A stretch of DNA of 64,000 nt. Origin: Synechococcales cyanobacterium C42_A2020_086. GTDB lineage: Bacteria > Cyanobacteriota > Cyanobacteriia > Elainellales > Elainellaceae. Under the pieces are notes generated by a model that was not told the origin of the DNA, ran no database searches, and worked only from the letters and a program-made list of their open reading frames with translations. The stretch is from positions 62,001-126,000 of the forward strand of contig JACYLU010000016.1 of the NCBI GenBank assembly GCA_015272325.1. The letters run 5' to 3'. Position 1 is the stretch's first letter. The number at the start of each line of letters is the position of its first letter. This document shows positions 19,323 to 30,515 of this stretch, piece after piece. The position numbers and the translations under genes are program-made.

Positions 19323-20095
19323 ACTGCCTACCTTTTCACCTTGCTTGATCGACCAGATTTGTATCAGGCTTCCTGCACCAATCATGCTGCCTTCACCCTT
19401 TGAGACCGGGAACCGGAATCGGAGTCCCCACGGAGAGCAGAGGATGAGGGGCTAAGCGATTCCTGCAGGATGTCTATTTGATGATGATGTTGTTGATGAT
19501 ATCGATGATCCAGATGTTGACGCGGATGCCCTCTGAAAAATTACGGAACTACAACCGTCACCCTGTAACGATGGGAGGGCTGATGCCATGCAGCATTCAA
19601 TGCAGACTATTAATGCTGTCAGGCAATCCTGTCAGGCAATGCTGTCAGGTCTGCTATGGCAGAGACGGATCAGCCCCAAATTCGGGTTCCCCACCAGGTT
19701 TCCTAACTAGGCTTTCTACTCTTTGTTAGGTTGCCTGATGAGTGTGACTTGCTATTTGTTCGCTGTCTATTCACTATCTATTCACTATCGTTTGCTATGT
19801 AGTTAAGCACAGCCCTCCTGATCGAACAAGGATGAAAACGCCTCGCTACAGCCAGCAATTGAGCAGTTCTAAAGCAAATGCAGCGCTTTTCCCCAGCGTT
19901 TGGTGGTGAACAGATTCTCTACAGATTCTGGTCTAGATTAGGGGGTACCGACGGGTATCGATTGAATCATACCTCCGAGGCATGATCGGAATTCCGGATT
20001 GTTCGCCATTGCTCTTGCCTGCTTGAACTTAACCTGTTTGAAGCAGTCCTCCAGGCTAAAACAAGTCCCTCAAGTCCCTATCAGAGGAGACCATC
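19323..20095. other. Intergenic region with short tandem duplications
   Basis: About 770 bp between divergent genes. It contains a 13-bp unit (CTGTCAGGCAATC/G) in 2.6 copies at 19616-19649 and an 11-bp unit TCTATTCACTA twice at 19766-19787, plus TGATGATG-rich sequence near 19478-19510. The Shine-Dalgarno AGAGGAG of the next gene lies at about 20083-20089. I see no convincing ORF or RNA gene. Confidence 0.6.
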
Positions 20096-21415
20096 GTGCA
20101 ACGTAAGTTTACACTTCCAGTGGTTGGAGTCAGTATTATTGCTGCCATTACCTTTGCCGCTCTGTGGTTTCGCAACCAGAACCAAGTTCATCAGTTGACG
20201 ATTGCCACCGGCAGCCGCGAGGGGGAGTACTATGCCTTTGCCCAAGCCCTGGCAACGGTAGTCGAGCGTCACCAGCCTCAGATTCGGATTAGCGTTGCTG
20301 AAACCGAAGGCTCTCGCCAGAACTTGGAATTGCTCGATCGGCAGCAGGTGCAGCTCGCCATTGTCCAGAGCGATACCCCCAGCAATCCCGATGCCCGCGC
20401 CGTTGCCTATTTGTTTCCCGAGGTGTTTCATCTGGTGGCGCGAGCCGAGTCAGGCATTCAGTCAGTCAACCAGTTGCGGGGCAGGCGTGTGGCGATTATG
20501 CCCCGAGGCAGTGGTTCCTATGCCCTGTTTTGGGCACTGGCAGAGCATTACAATCTGCGCGAAGCCGACTTCACCCCAGTTAGCCTTTCACCCGAGCAAG
20601 CCTACACCGCCCTGCGGCAAAACCAAGTCGATGCGCTGTTTCGAGTTATGGCTCTGGGCAACCGCTCAATGCGCGAATTGCTGAACGAGACCCGCGCCCA
20701 GCTTGTCCCCATTGATCAGGTAGAGTCGCTGCGGCTGTCGTTGCCCTATTTGGAAGCCACCACGATTCCCAAAGGCACCTACGACGGCGCAACGCCTGTA
20801 CCCCCCGTCGATCTGCCGGTTGTGGGTGTGCGAGCGGTGCTGATTACCCATGCGAATGCCAATGCCGACGTGATCCAGCAGATCACCCGCACACTGTACG
20901 AATTTCGCAATGAGCTAGTGGCGCTCTACCCGCGAGCTGCTACCGTGCGGTTGCCTGAGTCGCGAGAGAACCTAGGCTTGCCCCTGCATCCAGGAGCCCA
21001 AGCTTTTTACGATCAGGATCGCCCTATTTTTCTGGTGGAGTATGCCGAGCCGATTGGGCTATTGATTTCAGTGTCGGTCTTGGTGGCCTCTGGGCTGTGG
21101 CAGTTTCGCCTGTGGCTAGAGGGACGCCAGAAGAATCGCGCCGACACCTACAACCTAGAAATCCTAGCGCTGATCGAGCAGATACAAACTGCTGCAACGA
21201 CTCAGGATCTGGAAGCAATTCGGGTCAAGCTGTTCGATATTTTGCGCGAAGTCGTTGTGGATCTAGACAACGATCGGATTTCGCCGGAGTCCTTTCAATC
21301 CTTCACGCTGCCCTGGGAAGTAGCAATTACAACCCTGCGCCATCGCGAAATGATGATGCTCAATCCCTGGACGACCGCCACCCCAATGAATGCACCTGCA
21401 ACCCCGCAGTCATGA
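20096..21415 (+). CDS. TAXI-family solute-binding protein with C-terminal membrane segment
   Basis: Starts at GTG with AGAGGAG 5-10 nt upstream and has an N-terminal membrane or uncleaved signal segment (LPVVGVSIIAAITFAALWF). The periplasmic part matches the TAXI solute receptor pattern: LTIATGSREGEYYAFAQALA, AIVQSDTPSNPDA, LRGRRVAIMPRGSGSYALFWAL. A second hydrophobic stretch (PIGLLISVSVLVASGLWQF, near residue 320) and a cytoplasmic helical tail follow, so it is a membrane-tethered receptor rather than a free binding protein. No TRAP membrane components are next to it. Instead two sensor kinases follow on the same strand, which suggests that it feeds a signalling pathway. The ligand is unknown. 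Confidence 0.82.
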   Translation: MQRKFTLPVVGVSIIAAITFAALWFRNQNQVHQLTIATGSREGEYYAFAQALATVVERHQPQIRISVAETEGSRQNLELLDRQQVQLAIVQSDTPSNPDARAVAYLFPEVFHLVARAESGIQSVNQLRGRRVAIMPRGSGSYALFWALAEHYNLREADFTPVSLSPEQAYTALRQNQVDALFRVMALGNRSMRELLNETRAQLVPIDQVESLRLSLPYLEATTIPKGTYDGATPVPPVDLPVVGVRAVLITHANANADVIQQITRTLYEFRNELVALYPRAATVRLPESRENLGLPLHPGAQAFYDQDRPIFLVEYAEPIGLLISVSVLVASGLWQFRLWLEGRQKNRADTYNLEILALIEQIQTAATTQDLEAIRVKLFDILREVVVDLDNDRISPESFQSFTLPWEVAITTLRHREMMMLNPWTTATPMNAPATPQS

Positions 21416-21501
21416 GCCGCTGAAGGCTAGGTTCCGCCCAACCGGAGATAGACACAACCGTTCCTTTTCTCCGATGAACGCATCCAACGCAGAGGAGATG
21501 G

Positions 21502-24500
21502 ATGAAGAAGAAATTCACGAACTGTGGCACAAAGTACATAATTTTTAACACTTGCTCCCCCTGTGGATGTGGATTGGGTTTGGCTCTCAACCGGCTCTTG
21601 ACTGGCTTTATGCGGGTGCCACTCTATCTAACGTTGGCACTGATACTAGCTGCGAGCAAGACAGAGCCGTCAGGAAGCCGCAGGGAACCCCCCTCCGAAC
21701 CTACTCTACACCCATCGAGGACAGGGAGGGCGGCTGCCACACTGCAGTTTCCTGCTTTGCTTCTGGCGAACGTGAATCAACAGGTAAGGCAGCCGTCTAG
21801 TATCCTGCTGACTCTGTCTCCTATCTTGTTGTCAACAGGAGCAGGCATCCTGATGGGGCGATATCTGCTTTGCCCGAGCCGCCATCGCGATCAGCAACGT
21901 CCCAGTAACCTGTCTCAAGAATCGCTGCACCCCAGCGAAGCCATGAACCGCGCTATTTGCACGGCGCTGCCCGATGCCATCATCCGGATGAGGGCAGATG
22001 GCACCTACCTCGACATCAAACCGGCTGCCAAGTTTCCTCTGCTGCGGCCGCTAGCCGATCAGGTCGGCAAAACCATCTGGGATGTTCTGCCACCCAAGGC
22101 AGCTCAGCAGCGCATACAGGCTATTCAGCAAGCGCTGAGCACCGGCAGCATTCAAATTTACGAGCATGCGTTGCAGGTCAATCAGCAATCTCGCTGGCAA
22201 GAAGTGCGGGTTGTTCCATTCGCAGCCGATGAAGTCATCGTGGTGGTGCGAGATATCACCACTCGACGGCTGGCTGAGGATGCACTGCGGGAAAGCGAAA
22301 AGCAGTTGCGTCTCTTAGCCGATGCCTTGCCCGTGTTTATCTCCTATTCCGACCGAGAACAGCGCTATCGATTCGTCAACAAGATGTATGAAACTCGCTT
22401 CAATCAGCGTCGCGAGGAGATCTGTGGCAAACACCTGCGTGAGGTAGTTGGAGAGGTCAATTACAATCTGGTGCGGGGCTATGTGGAACGAGTGCTAGCC
22501 GGAGAATCTGTTTCTTACGAGGTGACTGTTCCCTATGAGTCTGGAGAGCAGCATCTTTCGGTCATGCTGGTGCCCGATATCAATGCCGATGCTCAGGTGA
22601 TGGGCTATTTTAGTTTGATTATTGATATTAGCGATCGCAAACGCGCCGAAGTCGCGCTGCGGCAAAGCGAGGAGCGCAATCGCGCCATTATTTCCACGCT
22701 GCCAGATATGATGAGCCTGATCAGCGCTGAGGGGATTTATCTCGATTCCATCAAATCCAACTTCAGCATTGATTTGGTGTCGTCGGCAGTCGATCCAGTA
22801 GGCAAACACCTGACGGAACTCCTGCCCCCCGCCGCAGCCACTCGGAAGTTAGAGGCGATTCGCCAGGCACTCGCCACCCACACCATACAAACCTACGAGC
22901 AGGCAGTGGAACTGGGTGAACGTCTGCAATACGAAGAGGTGCGCGTGGTTCCCTGCGGGCAAGACACTGCGCTAGTCATGATCCGGGACATCACCAACCG
23001 CAAGCAGGTCGAGCTGGAGCTGCAGCAAGCTAAAGAATTGGCTGAAGCGGCGAATCAAGCTAAAAGTCATTTTCTCGCCAGCATGAACCATGAGTTGCGA
23101 ACCCCTCTCAATGCCATATTGGGATATGCTCAGCTCATCGCTTGCGACTCTGAGATTACTCCTACACAACGACAGCAAATTGATATTATCAATCGCAATG
23201 GAGAATATTTATTACAATTAATCAATAACGTTCTTTCGATCTCCAAAATTGAAGCCGATCAGATTACAGTAGAGCCTAACGAATTTGATCTCTATTTTTT
23301 GCTCGATACTTTGGAGAAAACGTTTTATTTACGCTCTCAAGAAAAACAACTACAATTCACCTGTTGTTGCGCTGCTGGTGTTCCTCAATACATATATACC
23401 GATGGAGGCAAACTGCGACAGATTATCACGAACCTTGTTGATAATGCCATCAAGTTCACTGAACAGGGCAGCGTTAGTTTGCGCGTCAGCACGATAGCTG
23501 CACCCAAGATCACCCCCTCTCTGAGACCAACTACGGCTGACCAGAGTGCGCCGTCTTCTTCGTCTCTCCACCTCTGCGTTGAGGTCGAAGACACCGGCAA
23601 TGGTATTGCGCCAGATGATCTTGAGCAGATCTTCAAGCCCTTCGTGCAGTCAGAAGCAGGACGCCACTCTGGACAAGGAGTTGGCTTGGGGCTGGCAATC
23701 AGCCGTCGTTTTGTGGAGCTACTCAAGGGTGAAATAACCGTTCGTAGCCAGTTGGGACAGGGCACCCTGTTTCGCGTTACGCTGCCGATTCAACGAGCGA
23801 ACCGAGCTGCGAATCCGCACCACTCCATTGTCCACCCAGTCATTGGGTTGGCTCCCGGTCAACCTGCTTACCGCATCTTGGTTGTGGACGATATTGATAG
23901 CAGCCGGCAGTTGCTTGGGCAATGGTTAAGGCGCGTCGGCTTCGAGGTGCGGGAAGCCAGCGATGGGCAGGATGCCATTACTCAGTGGGCAGATTTTGTT
24001 CCCCACCTGATTTGGATGGATCTGCAAATGCCGGGCTTGGATGGCATCGCCGCTGTGCAGCAAATTCGGCAGCAGGAGTCTGCCCGCTCAAACCGCTCCG
24101 CTGAGGACCCCAGCCGAACGGAGACCGATCCCAGCCATCAGGCTTCGCTACCTTCGCCGCTGCAGCACCGCTCTCCTGATGCAACCTGCATTATTGCTAT
24201 TACGGCAGCCGTGTTTGCCGAACAACGACAGCAGATTCTAGCGGCAGGCTGCAATGACTTTGTGGGTAAGCCCTGCTCAGAGGCAGTTATTTTCGAAAAA
24301 ATGGCGCAGCATTTGGGAGTTCGGTATATTTACGGCTCTCCGGGCTGGACGGTGCAGAAACAGCAAACGCAGTCTAGTGTGCGGTCCTGGGTTGCTCAGA
24401 GGAGCCTGTCTGCTGCTCAGGCTGCTGCTGATGGGGTCGGCTTGCGGCGAATTGAGCAGTCCACTCCTTTGACGGCGGCGGCTTTGCAGGTCATGCCAGC

Positions 24501-24681
24501 TGCGTGGATCGCTCAGCTCAATCGTGCCGCTCGCAGCGCCAACGAACGAGTTATTGCGCAGCTAGTGCAGGAGATTCCCGACGCTCACGCTGAGCTGAAA
24601 ACCGCCATTTTGCAGCTCGTCGAAAATTTCCAGCTTCAGCAATTAATTCATCTTACTCAGTTCCCGCAATATGAGCGCTAA
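21502..24681 (+). CDS. Membrane-bound hybrid histidine kinase (three PAS, HisKA, HATPase, receiver)
   Basis: After two N-terminal hydrophobic stretches ([17 protein letters not shown] and [17 protein letters not shown]) come three PAS-like domains (about residues 145-255, 260-385, 390-495), a HisKA box [19 protein letters not shown], an HATPase with [25 protein letters not shown] and [14 protein letters not shown], and a receiver ([26 protein letters not shown]) with a Ser/Asp-rich insertion. The C-terminal helical segment is not clearly an Hpt domain. AGAGGAG precedes the ATG at 21502; the Cys-rich first 36 residues are odd, and the ATG at 21610 is an alternative. It lies 86 bp after the TAXI protein and overlaps the next kinase by 11 bp. 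Confidence 0.85.
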   Translation: MKKKFTNCGTKYIIFNTCSPCGCGLGLALNRLLTGFMRVPLYLTLALILAASKTEPSGSRREPPSEPTLHPSRTGRAAATLQFPALLLANVNQQVRQPSSILLTLSPILLSTGAGILMGRYLLCPSRHRDQQRPSNLSQESLHPSEAMNRAICTALPDAIIRMRADGTYLDIKPAAKFPLLRPLADQVGKTIWDVLPPKAAQQRIQAIQQALSTGSIQIYEHALQVNQQSRWQEVRVVPFAADEVIVVVRDITTRRLAEDALRESEKQLRLLADALPVFISYSDREQRYRFVNKMYETRFNQRREEICGKHLREVVGEVNYNLVRGYVERVLAGESVSYEVTVPYESGEQHLSVMLVPDINADAQVMGYFSLIIDISDRKRAEVALRQSEERNRAIISTLPDMMSLISAEGIYLDSIKSNFSIDLVSSAVDPVGKHLTELLPPAAATRKLEAIRQALATHTIQTYEQAVELGERLQYEEVRVVPCGQDTALVMIRDITNRKQVELELQQAKELAEAANQAKSHFLASMNHELRTPLNAILGYAQLIACDSEITPTQRQQIDIINRNGEYLLQLINNVLSISKIEADQITVEPNEFDLYFLLDTLEKTFYLRSQEKQLQFTCCCAAGVPQYIYTDGGKLRQIITNLVDNAIKFTEQGSVSLRVSTIAAPKITPSLRPTTADQSAPSSSSLHLCVEVEDTGNGIAPDDLEQIFKPFVQSEAGRHSGQGVGLGLAISRRFVELLKGEITVRSQLGQGTLFRVTLPIQRANRAANPHHSIVHPVIGLAPGQPAYRILVVDDIDSSRQLLGQWLRRVGFEVREASDGQDAITQWADFVPHLIWMDLQMPGLDGIAAVQQIRQQESARSNRSAEDPSRTETDPSHQASLPSPLQHRSPDATCIIAITAAVFAEQRQQILAAGCNDFVGKPCSEAVIFEKMAQHLGVRYIYGSPGWTVQKQQTQSSVRSWVAQRSLSAAQAAADGVGLRRIEQSTPLTAAALQVMPAAWIAQLNRAARSANERVIAQLVQEIPDAHAELKTAILQLVENFQLQQLIHLTQFPQYER

Positions 24682-25957
24682 TTCACCCAACGAGTCAGGA
24701 GATATCCTCATCATCGATGATGCGCCAGATACTCTGCGCTTCCTGTCTGACCTGCTGAGCAAAGCAGGATACACCGTACGCAAGGTGCTAAGCGGCGAGT
24801 TGGGCATCGAGGCGGCGCAGTTAGAGCCTCCCGATCTGATTCTGCTCGACATCAAAATGCCGGGCATCAGTGGCTACGAAGTCTGTGATCGGCTGCGGTG
24901 GAACGAGAAGACGCGTTCCATTCCCGTCATTTTCTTGAGCGCCCTCAACGAAGAAGTGGAAAAGGTGATGGCGTTTCAGTCCGGCGCGGTCGATTACATC
25001 ACTAAACCCTTTCATGTGGTAGAAGTGCTGGCACGGATTGAAATTCATCTGCGGGTGAGTCGCTTACAGCAGCAGTTGCAGCAGCAGAATGCTCAATTGC
25101 AGCAAGCTGTAGAGCAACGGTCGGTGGCTGAATCTGCCTTTCAGCAGCTCAATCAAGAGCTAGAGATCAAAATCCGCGAACGCACCGCAGAGCTAGAGGC
25201 GAGCCAACAATTGCTGCTGGATCTCCAGGCCCAATTACAAGCTGCCCTGACGCATGAGCAGCAGATTAGTGACCTGAAAAGCCGCCTAATTAGCAGTTTG
25301 GCTCGGGGGCTACGCACTCCACTGACGGTGATGACAACCGCCACCGAACGCCTCCAGACTGACTTAGCCGCAAGTCCGCATCACCATTACCTGAAAATTC
25401 TCACTGAAGGCGTGAAGCAGATGAGCCGTGTTTTACAAGATGCCCTGCTCCTGGCGGATGTCAGTCCTCAAGAACTGCCGTTTAATCCAGTGCCGCTGGA
25501 TCTGACGTCATTTTGCCAATCGCTCGTCAACCAGTGGCGGCTGCCAGAGACCCCCTTTTACCAGCTAACATTTACTAGCCACGGGCAGCCCGTCACCCCC
25601 ATTTTGGCGGATGAGATGTTGCTACAGCGGATCATCAGCCAATTGCTCTCGAATGCAATCCGCTACTCCCCCTTTGGAGGCTCTGTGAAACTAGAGGTCA
25701 TCTATCAAGCAACTCAGGTGTTGATTCGAGTGCAAGACAAAGGGATTGGGATTCCACCCAAAGAAATCGATCGCATTTTTGAGCGCTTCTACCAGGCTAG
25801 CAATGCCGAGCCGTTTACAGGCACCTCCGCAGCCGGATTGGGATTAGCCATGGTGAAGCAGGCAGTAGAACGCCATAATGGAACCGTGACAGTGGAGAGC
25901 CAATTGAAGCAGGGAACTACATTCACGGTGACGCTGCCGTTAGGTTCATCCCACTAA
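24671..25957 (+). CDS. Receiver-histidine kinase hybrid lacking the phospho-acceptor His
   Basis: An N-terminal receiver ([27 protein letters not shown]) is followed by a glutamine-rich coiled coil (about 135-200), a HisKA-like dimerisation region and an intact HATPase ([42 protein letters not shown]). The H-box reads [11 protein letters not shown]: Arg212 occupies the position of the phospho-acceptor His and Gly that of the following Glu. The receiver looks functional, so the protein may accept phosphate or act as an allosteric scaffold or phosphatase rather than autophosphorylate. It overlaps the preceding hybrid kinase by 11 bp, which suggests that they work together and with the TAXI receptor. 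Confidence 0.85.
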   Translation: MSANSPNESGDILIIDDAPDTLRFLSDLLSKAGYTVRKVLSGELGIEAAQLEPPDLILLDIKMPGISGYEVCDRLRWNEKTRSIPVIFLSALNEEVEKVMAFQSGAVDYITKPFHVVEVLARIEIHLRVSRLQQQLQQQNAQLQQAVEQRSVAESAFQQLNQELEIKIRERTAELEASQQLLLDLQAQLQAALTHEQQISDLKSRLISSLARGLRTPLTVMTTATERLQTDLAASPHHHYLKILTEGVKQMSRVLQDALLLADVSPQELPFNPVPLDLTSFCQSLVNQWRLPETPFYQLTFTSHGQPVTPILADEMLLQRIISQLLSNAIRYSPFGGSVKLEVIYQATQVLIRVQDKGIGIPPKEIDRIFERFYQASNAEPFTGTSAAGLGLAMVKQAVERHNGTVTVESQLKQGTTFTVTLPLGSSH

Positions 25958-26100
25958 TTCATCCGATTGGTCGTTGCCGCAAAATTAGATTTGAGCAGGG
26001 CCGCTCCAGGTGGGACGATCGCGAAAAAACGAAGGGTTTTCCACACCCGTTGATTTTTAGAGAATCTGTCAGGATCAGGGTGTAGCGCAGGACAAACCCA

Positions 26101-26379
26101 ATGAAATTTCTGACTCGGTCTATTTATAATTTCGTTCTCAAATTTCTTCGCAACTCTAAATATCGTTGGTTGATTGTAGTCGCATCATTGCTATATCTAG
26201 TTAGCCCCTTAGATATTTCTCCAGATGTCATTCCCGTGTTGGGATGGTTGGATGATGGAATGGTCATTACTTTATTGGCATCTGAGTTGACTCAGGTATT
26301 GTTAGAGCATCGTCAAACTCGAAAAAAAGATGTATCTACTTCGTCAACGGTAAACTCAACGGCTGATTTAACTGCATAG
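26101..26379 (+). CDS. YkvA/DUF1232 family small membrane protein
   Basis: A 92-residue protein whose core YLVSPLDISPDVIPVLGWLDDGMVI (split here as YLVSPLDISPD and VIPVLGWLDDG) is the hallmark of DUF1232. One or two hydrophobic segments (LIVVASLLYLVSPL and VITLLASEL) suggest membrane association. Members often sit near the cell envelope, but no biochemical function is settled. The reading frame is AT-richer than its neighbours and stands alone between the kinase operon and the coiled-coil gene. Confidence 0.8.
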   Translation: MKFLTRSIYNFVLKFLRNSKYRWLIVVASLLYLVSPLDISPDVIPVLGWLDDGMVITLLASELTQVLLEHRQTRKKDVSTSSTVNSTADLTA

Positions 26380-26566
26380 TCCCCTGATCAAGTTGAGCTT
26401 GCCAAGATTGAGAATGCTGCTGGGTTTGCAGCTAAGCATCGTTGTTTGCTTGATTCGCTCTCTCTGTTTGTTAATTGAGATGGATTGAGACCAATAAATC
26501 GAGATCTAGATCGGTCACATTCATCGCACCCGTTTGAGAGATTGAAGACACCCCTTGGAGGAGATC

Positions 26567-27466
26567 ATGTCTAATTCCATGAAGAAAGACCAACTGACCG
26601 CCGATTTAGAGAAAGCCAAAGCGGTTGGTAGTGCTCGTTTAGAGCGAGTTCGAGACATTCTACGCGATGCAATCTCGCAGGTGATGGTTGAAGTGAAAGC
26701 TGGAACTGGCGAACTCCGCTCGATTGCCCAGGAATCGGCTTCCACCATGCAGCAGCCATCGAATCACGTTGCAGCCAATCCGGATGTTGTCCCGGTTGAA
26801 GTCGTGATTGCAGACGGCGTTGAAGACAGCGAGCCAACGCCCGAGATTGCTCAGGATGCAACTCAAACCAGCGACGTTAAAAGCGATGAGACCGTAGTGG
26901 AGTCCTTGATTTCACCCGTGTCACCTGCAGCCGATGAACTGTCTAAACCGCAGATTGCCATTGTTGATAATCCCATGGCAGACGCGCCTGAGGTACTCGA
27001 ACCAGACGCCACTGCAGAAACTGAGCCTTCGCGAGATGCCGGAACGGCCGCCGACGCTGCCCCCTTAACGAATGCTGAACTAGTACCACACACTGCTGAA
27101 CCCACAAAAGAGGAAGCCTTTTTAGAATCTTGGATGCAGCAGTTGCTGCGGTTTCTTCAAGACAGTGAAGTGGGTGCCAAGCTGCAACAGCAAGGGTCTA
27201 AACTGCAAGAGCGGCTGGTGCAGATCGACAGCACTCTGAGCGAGCGATACGGTGACCGTTACGCCGCCGTTAAGCAAGAAGTGAGCCACGCTAAAGACTG
27301 GTACAACGCCAAGCGGGCAGAGATAACAGCTCGCGGCATTGACCCAGTACAGCAGAAGCAGGCAGAGTATGACGTCAAAGCCGGTGAAGCCGGAGCGACC
27401 ATTGCCCGCAAAGAGCAAGAAATCAAGCGCCTGCTCAAGGAACTGTGGCAAACCATCACCAGGTGA
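26567..27466 (+). CDS. Cyanobacterial amphipathic-helix protein of unknown function
   Basis: Not a family I can name. Residues 1-55 are predicted helix rich in Lys/Glu/Arg (KDQLTADLEKAKAVGSARL), residues 60-185 are an acidic, Pro/Ala/Thr-rich and probably disordered region, and residues 190-299 are long amphipathic helices (WMQQLLRFLQDSEV, AKLQQQGSKLQERL, ARKEQEIKRLLKELW). There is no signal peptide or membrane segment. The ATG at 26567 is preferred over the TTG at 26555 because GGAGGAG stands 4 nt before it. A hairpin with a T-run follows at 27556. The helix pattern would suit binding to lipid, DNA or a partner; no function is claimed. Confidence 0.7.
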   Translation: MSNSMKKDQLTADLEKAKAVGSARLERVRDILRDAISQVMVEVKAGTGELRSIAQESASTMQQPSNHVAANPDVVPVEVVIADGVEDSEPTPEIAQDATQTSDVKSDETVVESLISPVSPAADELSKPQIAIVDNPMADAPEVLEPDATAETEPSRDAGTAADAAPLTNAELVPHTAEPTKEEAFLESWMQQLLRFLQDSEVGAKLQQQGSKLQERLVQIDSTLSERYGDRYAAVKQEVSHAKDWYNAKRAEITARGIDPVQQKQAEYDVKAGEAGATIARKEQEIKRLLKELWQTITR

Positions 27467-27555
27467 GACAAGCTCTAGAAGACGCCCTCAACCTTTCAGC
27501 ATTTCCAAAATACAAGAATCGTAGGTAGGGCTAAATACCTTGACTAGGAGCATAG

Positions 27556-27587
27556 AACCGATTCCCGCCCTCGTAGGAGTCGGTTTT
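27556..27587 (+). terminator. Probable rho-independent terminator
   Basis: Arms AACCGATTCC (27556-27565) and GGAGTCGGTT (27576-27585) pair over 10 positions with one G-U, with a 10-nt loop and the run TTTT at 27584-27587. It lies 90 bp after the coiled-coil gene and before the GTPase gene, both on the plus strand. Confidence 0.65.
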
Positions 27588-27754
27588 AGTATTCTCCGCA
27601 GCAAAATAGGTTTTCTATGATTGAGTGAGGGGCAGGGTGGAAAAATTCAGGTTTCGTCATTGGGGTATCGTCACCCGGATTGAATTCAGCCATTCGCCCC
27701 TGCTGGAATATCGCGCTCAATCAACCGCATTTGTAGTACCACACGGTGAGGAGC

Positions 27755-29191
27755 ATGACTGAACCCGTGGATCCCCAACCCCCTTTGGCATCCAATTTGC
27801 AGGTTGATGCCCAGGCTAATGCTCAGACTGATGTCCAGACTGATGCTCAGACTGATAGTCCAACTCATATCCAGACTGAGCATGACGATACTGCTCAAAC
27901 GTCAGGTTCCGCATCGCCTCCTTTGTTGCGGCAATTCACCGAGGCTTGGGGCGGTACTATGAGTGGTGTTGGACGAGCTTGGCACACCATCACCACGCGC
28001 TTCACTCAACTGCTGCCTTGGGATCAGGTAGCCCGAACGGTGACTCAGTGGTTCAGCGTCAGCGAAGCCGAAGTCGCAGAAATTCTAGCCTCAGTGCGGG
28101 CAGAGCTGCCTACCACCGAAGCCGTGCTGATTGGTAAACCCCAAACCGGCAAAAGCTCAATTATTCGCGGCCTGACTGGCGTTTCGGCTGAGATCGTCGG
28201 GCAAGGGTTTCGTCCCCACACGCAGTACACGCAGCGCTACACCTATCCCACGACCGATCTGCCGCTGCTGATCTTCACCGACACGGTTGGGCTAGGAGAT
28301 GTCAATCAAAACACCGAGGTGATTATTCAAGAATTAGTCACCCAACTGGAACAAGACAGCCAGCGGGCGCGGGTGCTGATCCTAACTGTGAAAATCACCG
28401 ATTTTGCCATCGATAGCCTGCGGCAAATTGCCCAGCGACTCCGGCAGCGGTTTCCCCAAATTCCGTGTCTGTTGGCAGTGACCTGTCTGCACGAGCTGTA
28501 TCCATCGCCAACCGAGGATCATCCTGCTTATCCTCCCGATGTTGCCGACATTAACCGCGCCTACGCTGCGCTGCAAGACTCGCTGAAAGGGCTATACGAC
28601 AGCGCCGTGCTAATTGACTTTACGCTAGAAGAAGACGGCTACACGCCAGTATTTTATGGCCTCGAAGCGTTCCGGGATGCCTTGGCTGATCTGCTGCCGG
28701 AAGCCGAAGCTCGCACCATTCACCAATTATTGGACACGAATGTTGGAGAGCAGCTCGGCAATCTCTATCGAGACGTGGGGCGGCGCTACAGCTTAGCGTT
28801 TGCCGTGATGGCAGGCACCCTTGCCGCGGTACCACTACCCTTTGCCACCATGCCGGTATTAACGTCGTTGCAGGTGTCACTGGTGGGGCTGCTGGGCAAA
28901 CTCTATGGGCAAACCCTAACGCCATCTCAGGCAGGAGGCGTGGTCAGCGCTATTGCTGGGGGATTTCTGGCACAAGCCATCGGGCGGGAGCTGATCAAAT
29001 TTCTGCCGGGCTTTGGCAGCGTCATCGCCGCATCCTGGGCAGCCGCCTATACCTGGGCCTTGGGAGAAGCCGCCTGCGTCTACTTTGGCGACCTGATGGG
29101 CGGCAAGAAGCCCGACGCCAAACGCATTCAGGCTGTGATGGAGGAAGCCTTTCAGCAGGCAAAAGAGCGCTTTAAGGGGATTCAAGCCTGA
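27755..29191 (+). CDS. GTPase with C-terminal DUF697 membrane domain
   Basis: Era/dynamin-like G domain: G1 GKPQTGKSS starts near residue 127 and G3 DTVG near residue 176. The usual G4 NKxD is replaced by a VTCLHE-type sequence, so guanine specificity may be altered. The C-terminal third (AVMAGTLAAVPLPFATMPVL, then GGFLAQAIGRELIKFLPGFG) is the DUF697 hairpin seen in YcjF-like and cyanobacterial GTPases and should insert in the membrane. Near the N-terminus is a low-complexity tract with repeated QTD units. The ATG at 27755 has GTGAGGAG directly upstream; the GTG at 27746 is less likely. The cellular role is unknown. Confidence 0.8.
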   Translation: MTEPVDPQPPLASNLQVDAQANAQTDVQTDAQTDSPTHIQTEHDDTAQTSGSASPPLLRQFTEAWGGTMSGVGRAWHTITTRFTQLLPWDQVARTVTQWFSVSEAEVAEILASVRAELPTTEAVLIGKPQTGKSSIIRGLTGVSAEIVGQGFRPHTQYTQRYTYPTTDLPLLIFTDTVGLGDVNQNTEVIIQELVTQLEQDSQRARVLILTVKITDFAIDSLRQIAQRLRQRFPQIPCLLAVTCLHELYPSPTEDHPAYPPDVADINRAYAALQDSLKGLYDSAVLIDFTLEEDGYTPVFYGLEAFRDALADLLPEAEARTIHQLLDTNVGEQLGNLYRDVGRRYSLAFAVMAGTLAAVPLPFATMPVLTSLQVSLVGLLGKLYGQTLTPSQAGGVVSAIAGGFLAQAIGRELIKFLPGFGSVIAASWAAAYTWALGEAACVYFGDLMGGKKPDAKRIQAVMEEAFQQAKERFKGIQA

Positions 29192-29424
29192 ATGGCATTC
29201 TGCGGAGAGTTGGGCAAGGATGCCCCAGACATGGTATAAACGTAAAGGTTTTTTAAGTGCTTCCCCGTCCGGGATCTTGCGTATCCCTGCTTAAAAACCT
29301 CAGCAGTATTCACACATGCACATGGCAACCTGCTTTGTGCCTCGGTGGGGCTGGCAGGTGGTTTTAACATGGCGTTCGGCAGCACTGCTGATTCCTATTC
29401 CTCTATGGAGACTGATTCCTATTC

Positions 29425-30465
29425 ATGACTGCGACGACGGAAATGGTTGCAACCACCCAACCCCCTGCAGCCGCTGCTGATGTTCAGCTCAAAGACATCA
29501 TTAAAACGCTGCCGCGAGCGTGTTTCCAAAAAGACCGCCGTCAGGCTTGGTCAGCTGTGGCCTTCAGCGTGGCTGCGGTGATTGTAGGCTACATCGGCAT
29601 TGCTACTTTGCCTTGGTTTTTTCTGCCGCTAACTTGGATCTTTACCGGCACCGCTCTCACTGGCTGGTTTGTGCTAGCCCACGACTGCGGGCATCGCTCG
29701 TTTGCCAAACGCCGTTGGGTGAATGACTGGGTAGGGCATATTCTGCTGCTGCCGCTGATTTACCCGTTTCATAGCTGGCGCTTGCTGCACGATCATCACC
29801 ATGTCCATACCAACAAGCTGCATGTAGACAATGCCTGGCATCCTTGGACCGTAGAAACATACAGGGGCGAGAGTCCTCTAATGCAGAAAATTTATCAGGG
29901 GTTGCGGGGTCGCCTCTGGTGGCTGGCATCGATTGCCCACTGGGCGGTGCTGCACTTCAACCTCGCCAATTTTGCACCGCGTCATCGGGCTAAGGTAGCG
30001 GTGTCGATTGTCTCTGTCGTTGTGTTTGCGGCTGTATTGTTCCCAATACTGTTCCTGACGACCGGCATTTGGGGCATTGTCAAGTTCTGGCTGATGCCGT
30101 GGCTGGTTTATCACTTCTGGATGAGCACTTTCACACTCGTCCACCATACAGCACCCGACATTCAGTTCCGTCCGATTGAAACCTGGAGTGCGGCTGAGGC
30201 TCAGTTGGCAGGCACGGTGCATTGCAGCTACCCTCGCTGGGTGGAACTGCTCTGCCACGATATCAACGTGCATGTGCCGCACCACATTTCGGTGGCGATT
30301 CCTTCTTATAATCTGCGGCTGGCTCACGCAAGCCTGATGGCGAACTGGGGCGATTCGATCCCAGAACGGCAATTCAACTGGGCGCTGATGCGGGAAATTG
30401 TTGATCAGTGTCACCTGTATCATCCCGAGTCTGCCTATCAATCGTTTGCCGATGCCCAGCGCTAG
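29425..30465 (+). CDS. desA: Acyl-lipid delta-12 (omega-6) desaturase
   Basis: Membrane di-iron enzyme that introduces the delta-12 double bond into lipid-bound C18 acyl chains, using ferredoxin. The three His boxes are complete: HDCGH (residues 86-90), HDHHH (from 122) and HVPHH (283-287), and the membrane segments lie around them in the usual order. The length (346 residues) and the sequence around [10 protein letters not shown] are those of cyanobacterial DesA. A hairpin follows at 30516. Desaturases of this class usually respond to low temperature, but no regulatory element is visible in the 230 bp upstream. Confidence 0.92.
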   Translation: MTATTEMVATTQPPAAAADVQLKDIIKTLPRACFQKDRRQAWSAVAFSVAAVIVGYIGIATLPWFFLPLTWIFTGTALTGWFVLAHDCGHRSFAKRRWVNDWVGHILLLPLIYPFHSWRLLHDHHHVHTNKLHVDNAWHPWTVETYRGESPLMQKIYQGLRGRLWWLASIAHWAVLHFNLANFAPRHRAKVAVSIVSVVVFAAVLFPILFLTTGIWGIVKFWLMPWLVYHFWMSTFTLVHHTAPDIQFRPIETWSAAEAQLAGTVHCSYPRWVELLCHDINVHVPHHISVAIPSYNLRLAHASLMANWGDSIPERQFNWALMREIVDQCHLYHPESAYQSFADAQR

Positions 30466-30515
30466 CGGCGGCTAGACTGGCCCAAATCTGGATATCTCCA
30501 ATAGACCCATGACAA

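Noticed and set aside
21498-21548. 16-codon ORF overlapping the hybrid kinase start
   Set aside because: Its ATG abuts the Shine-Dalgarno with no spacing; the kinase ATG 4 nt later is better placed.
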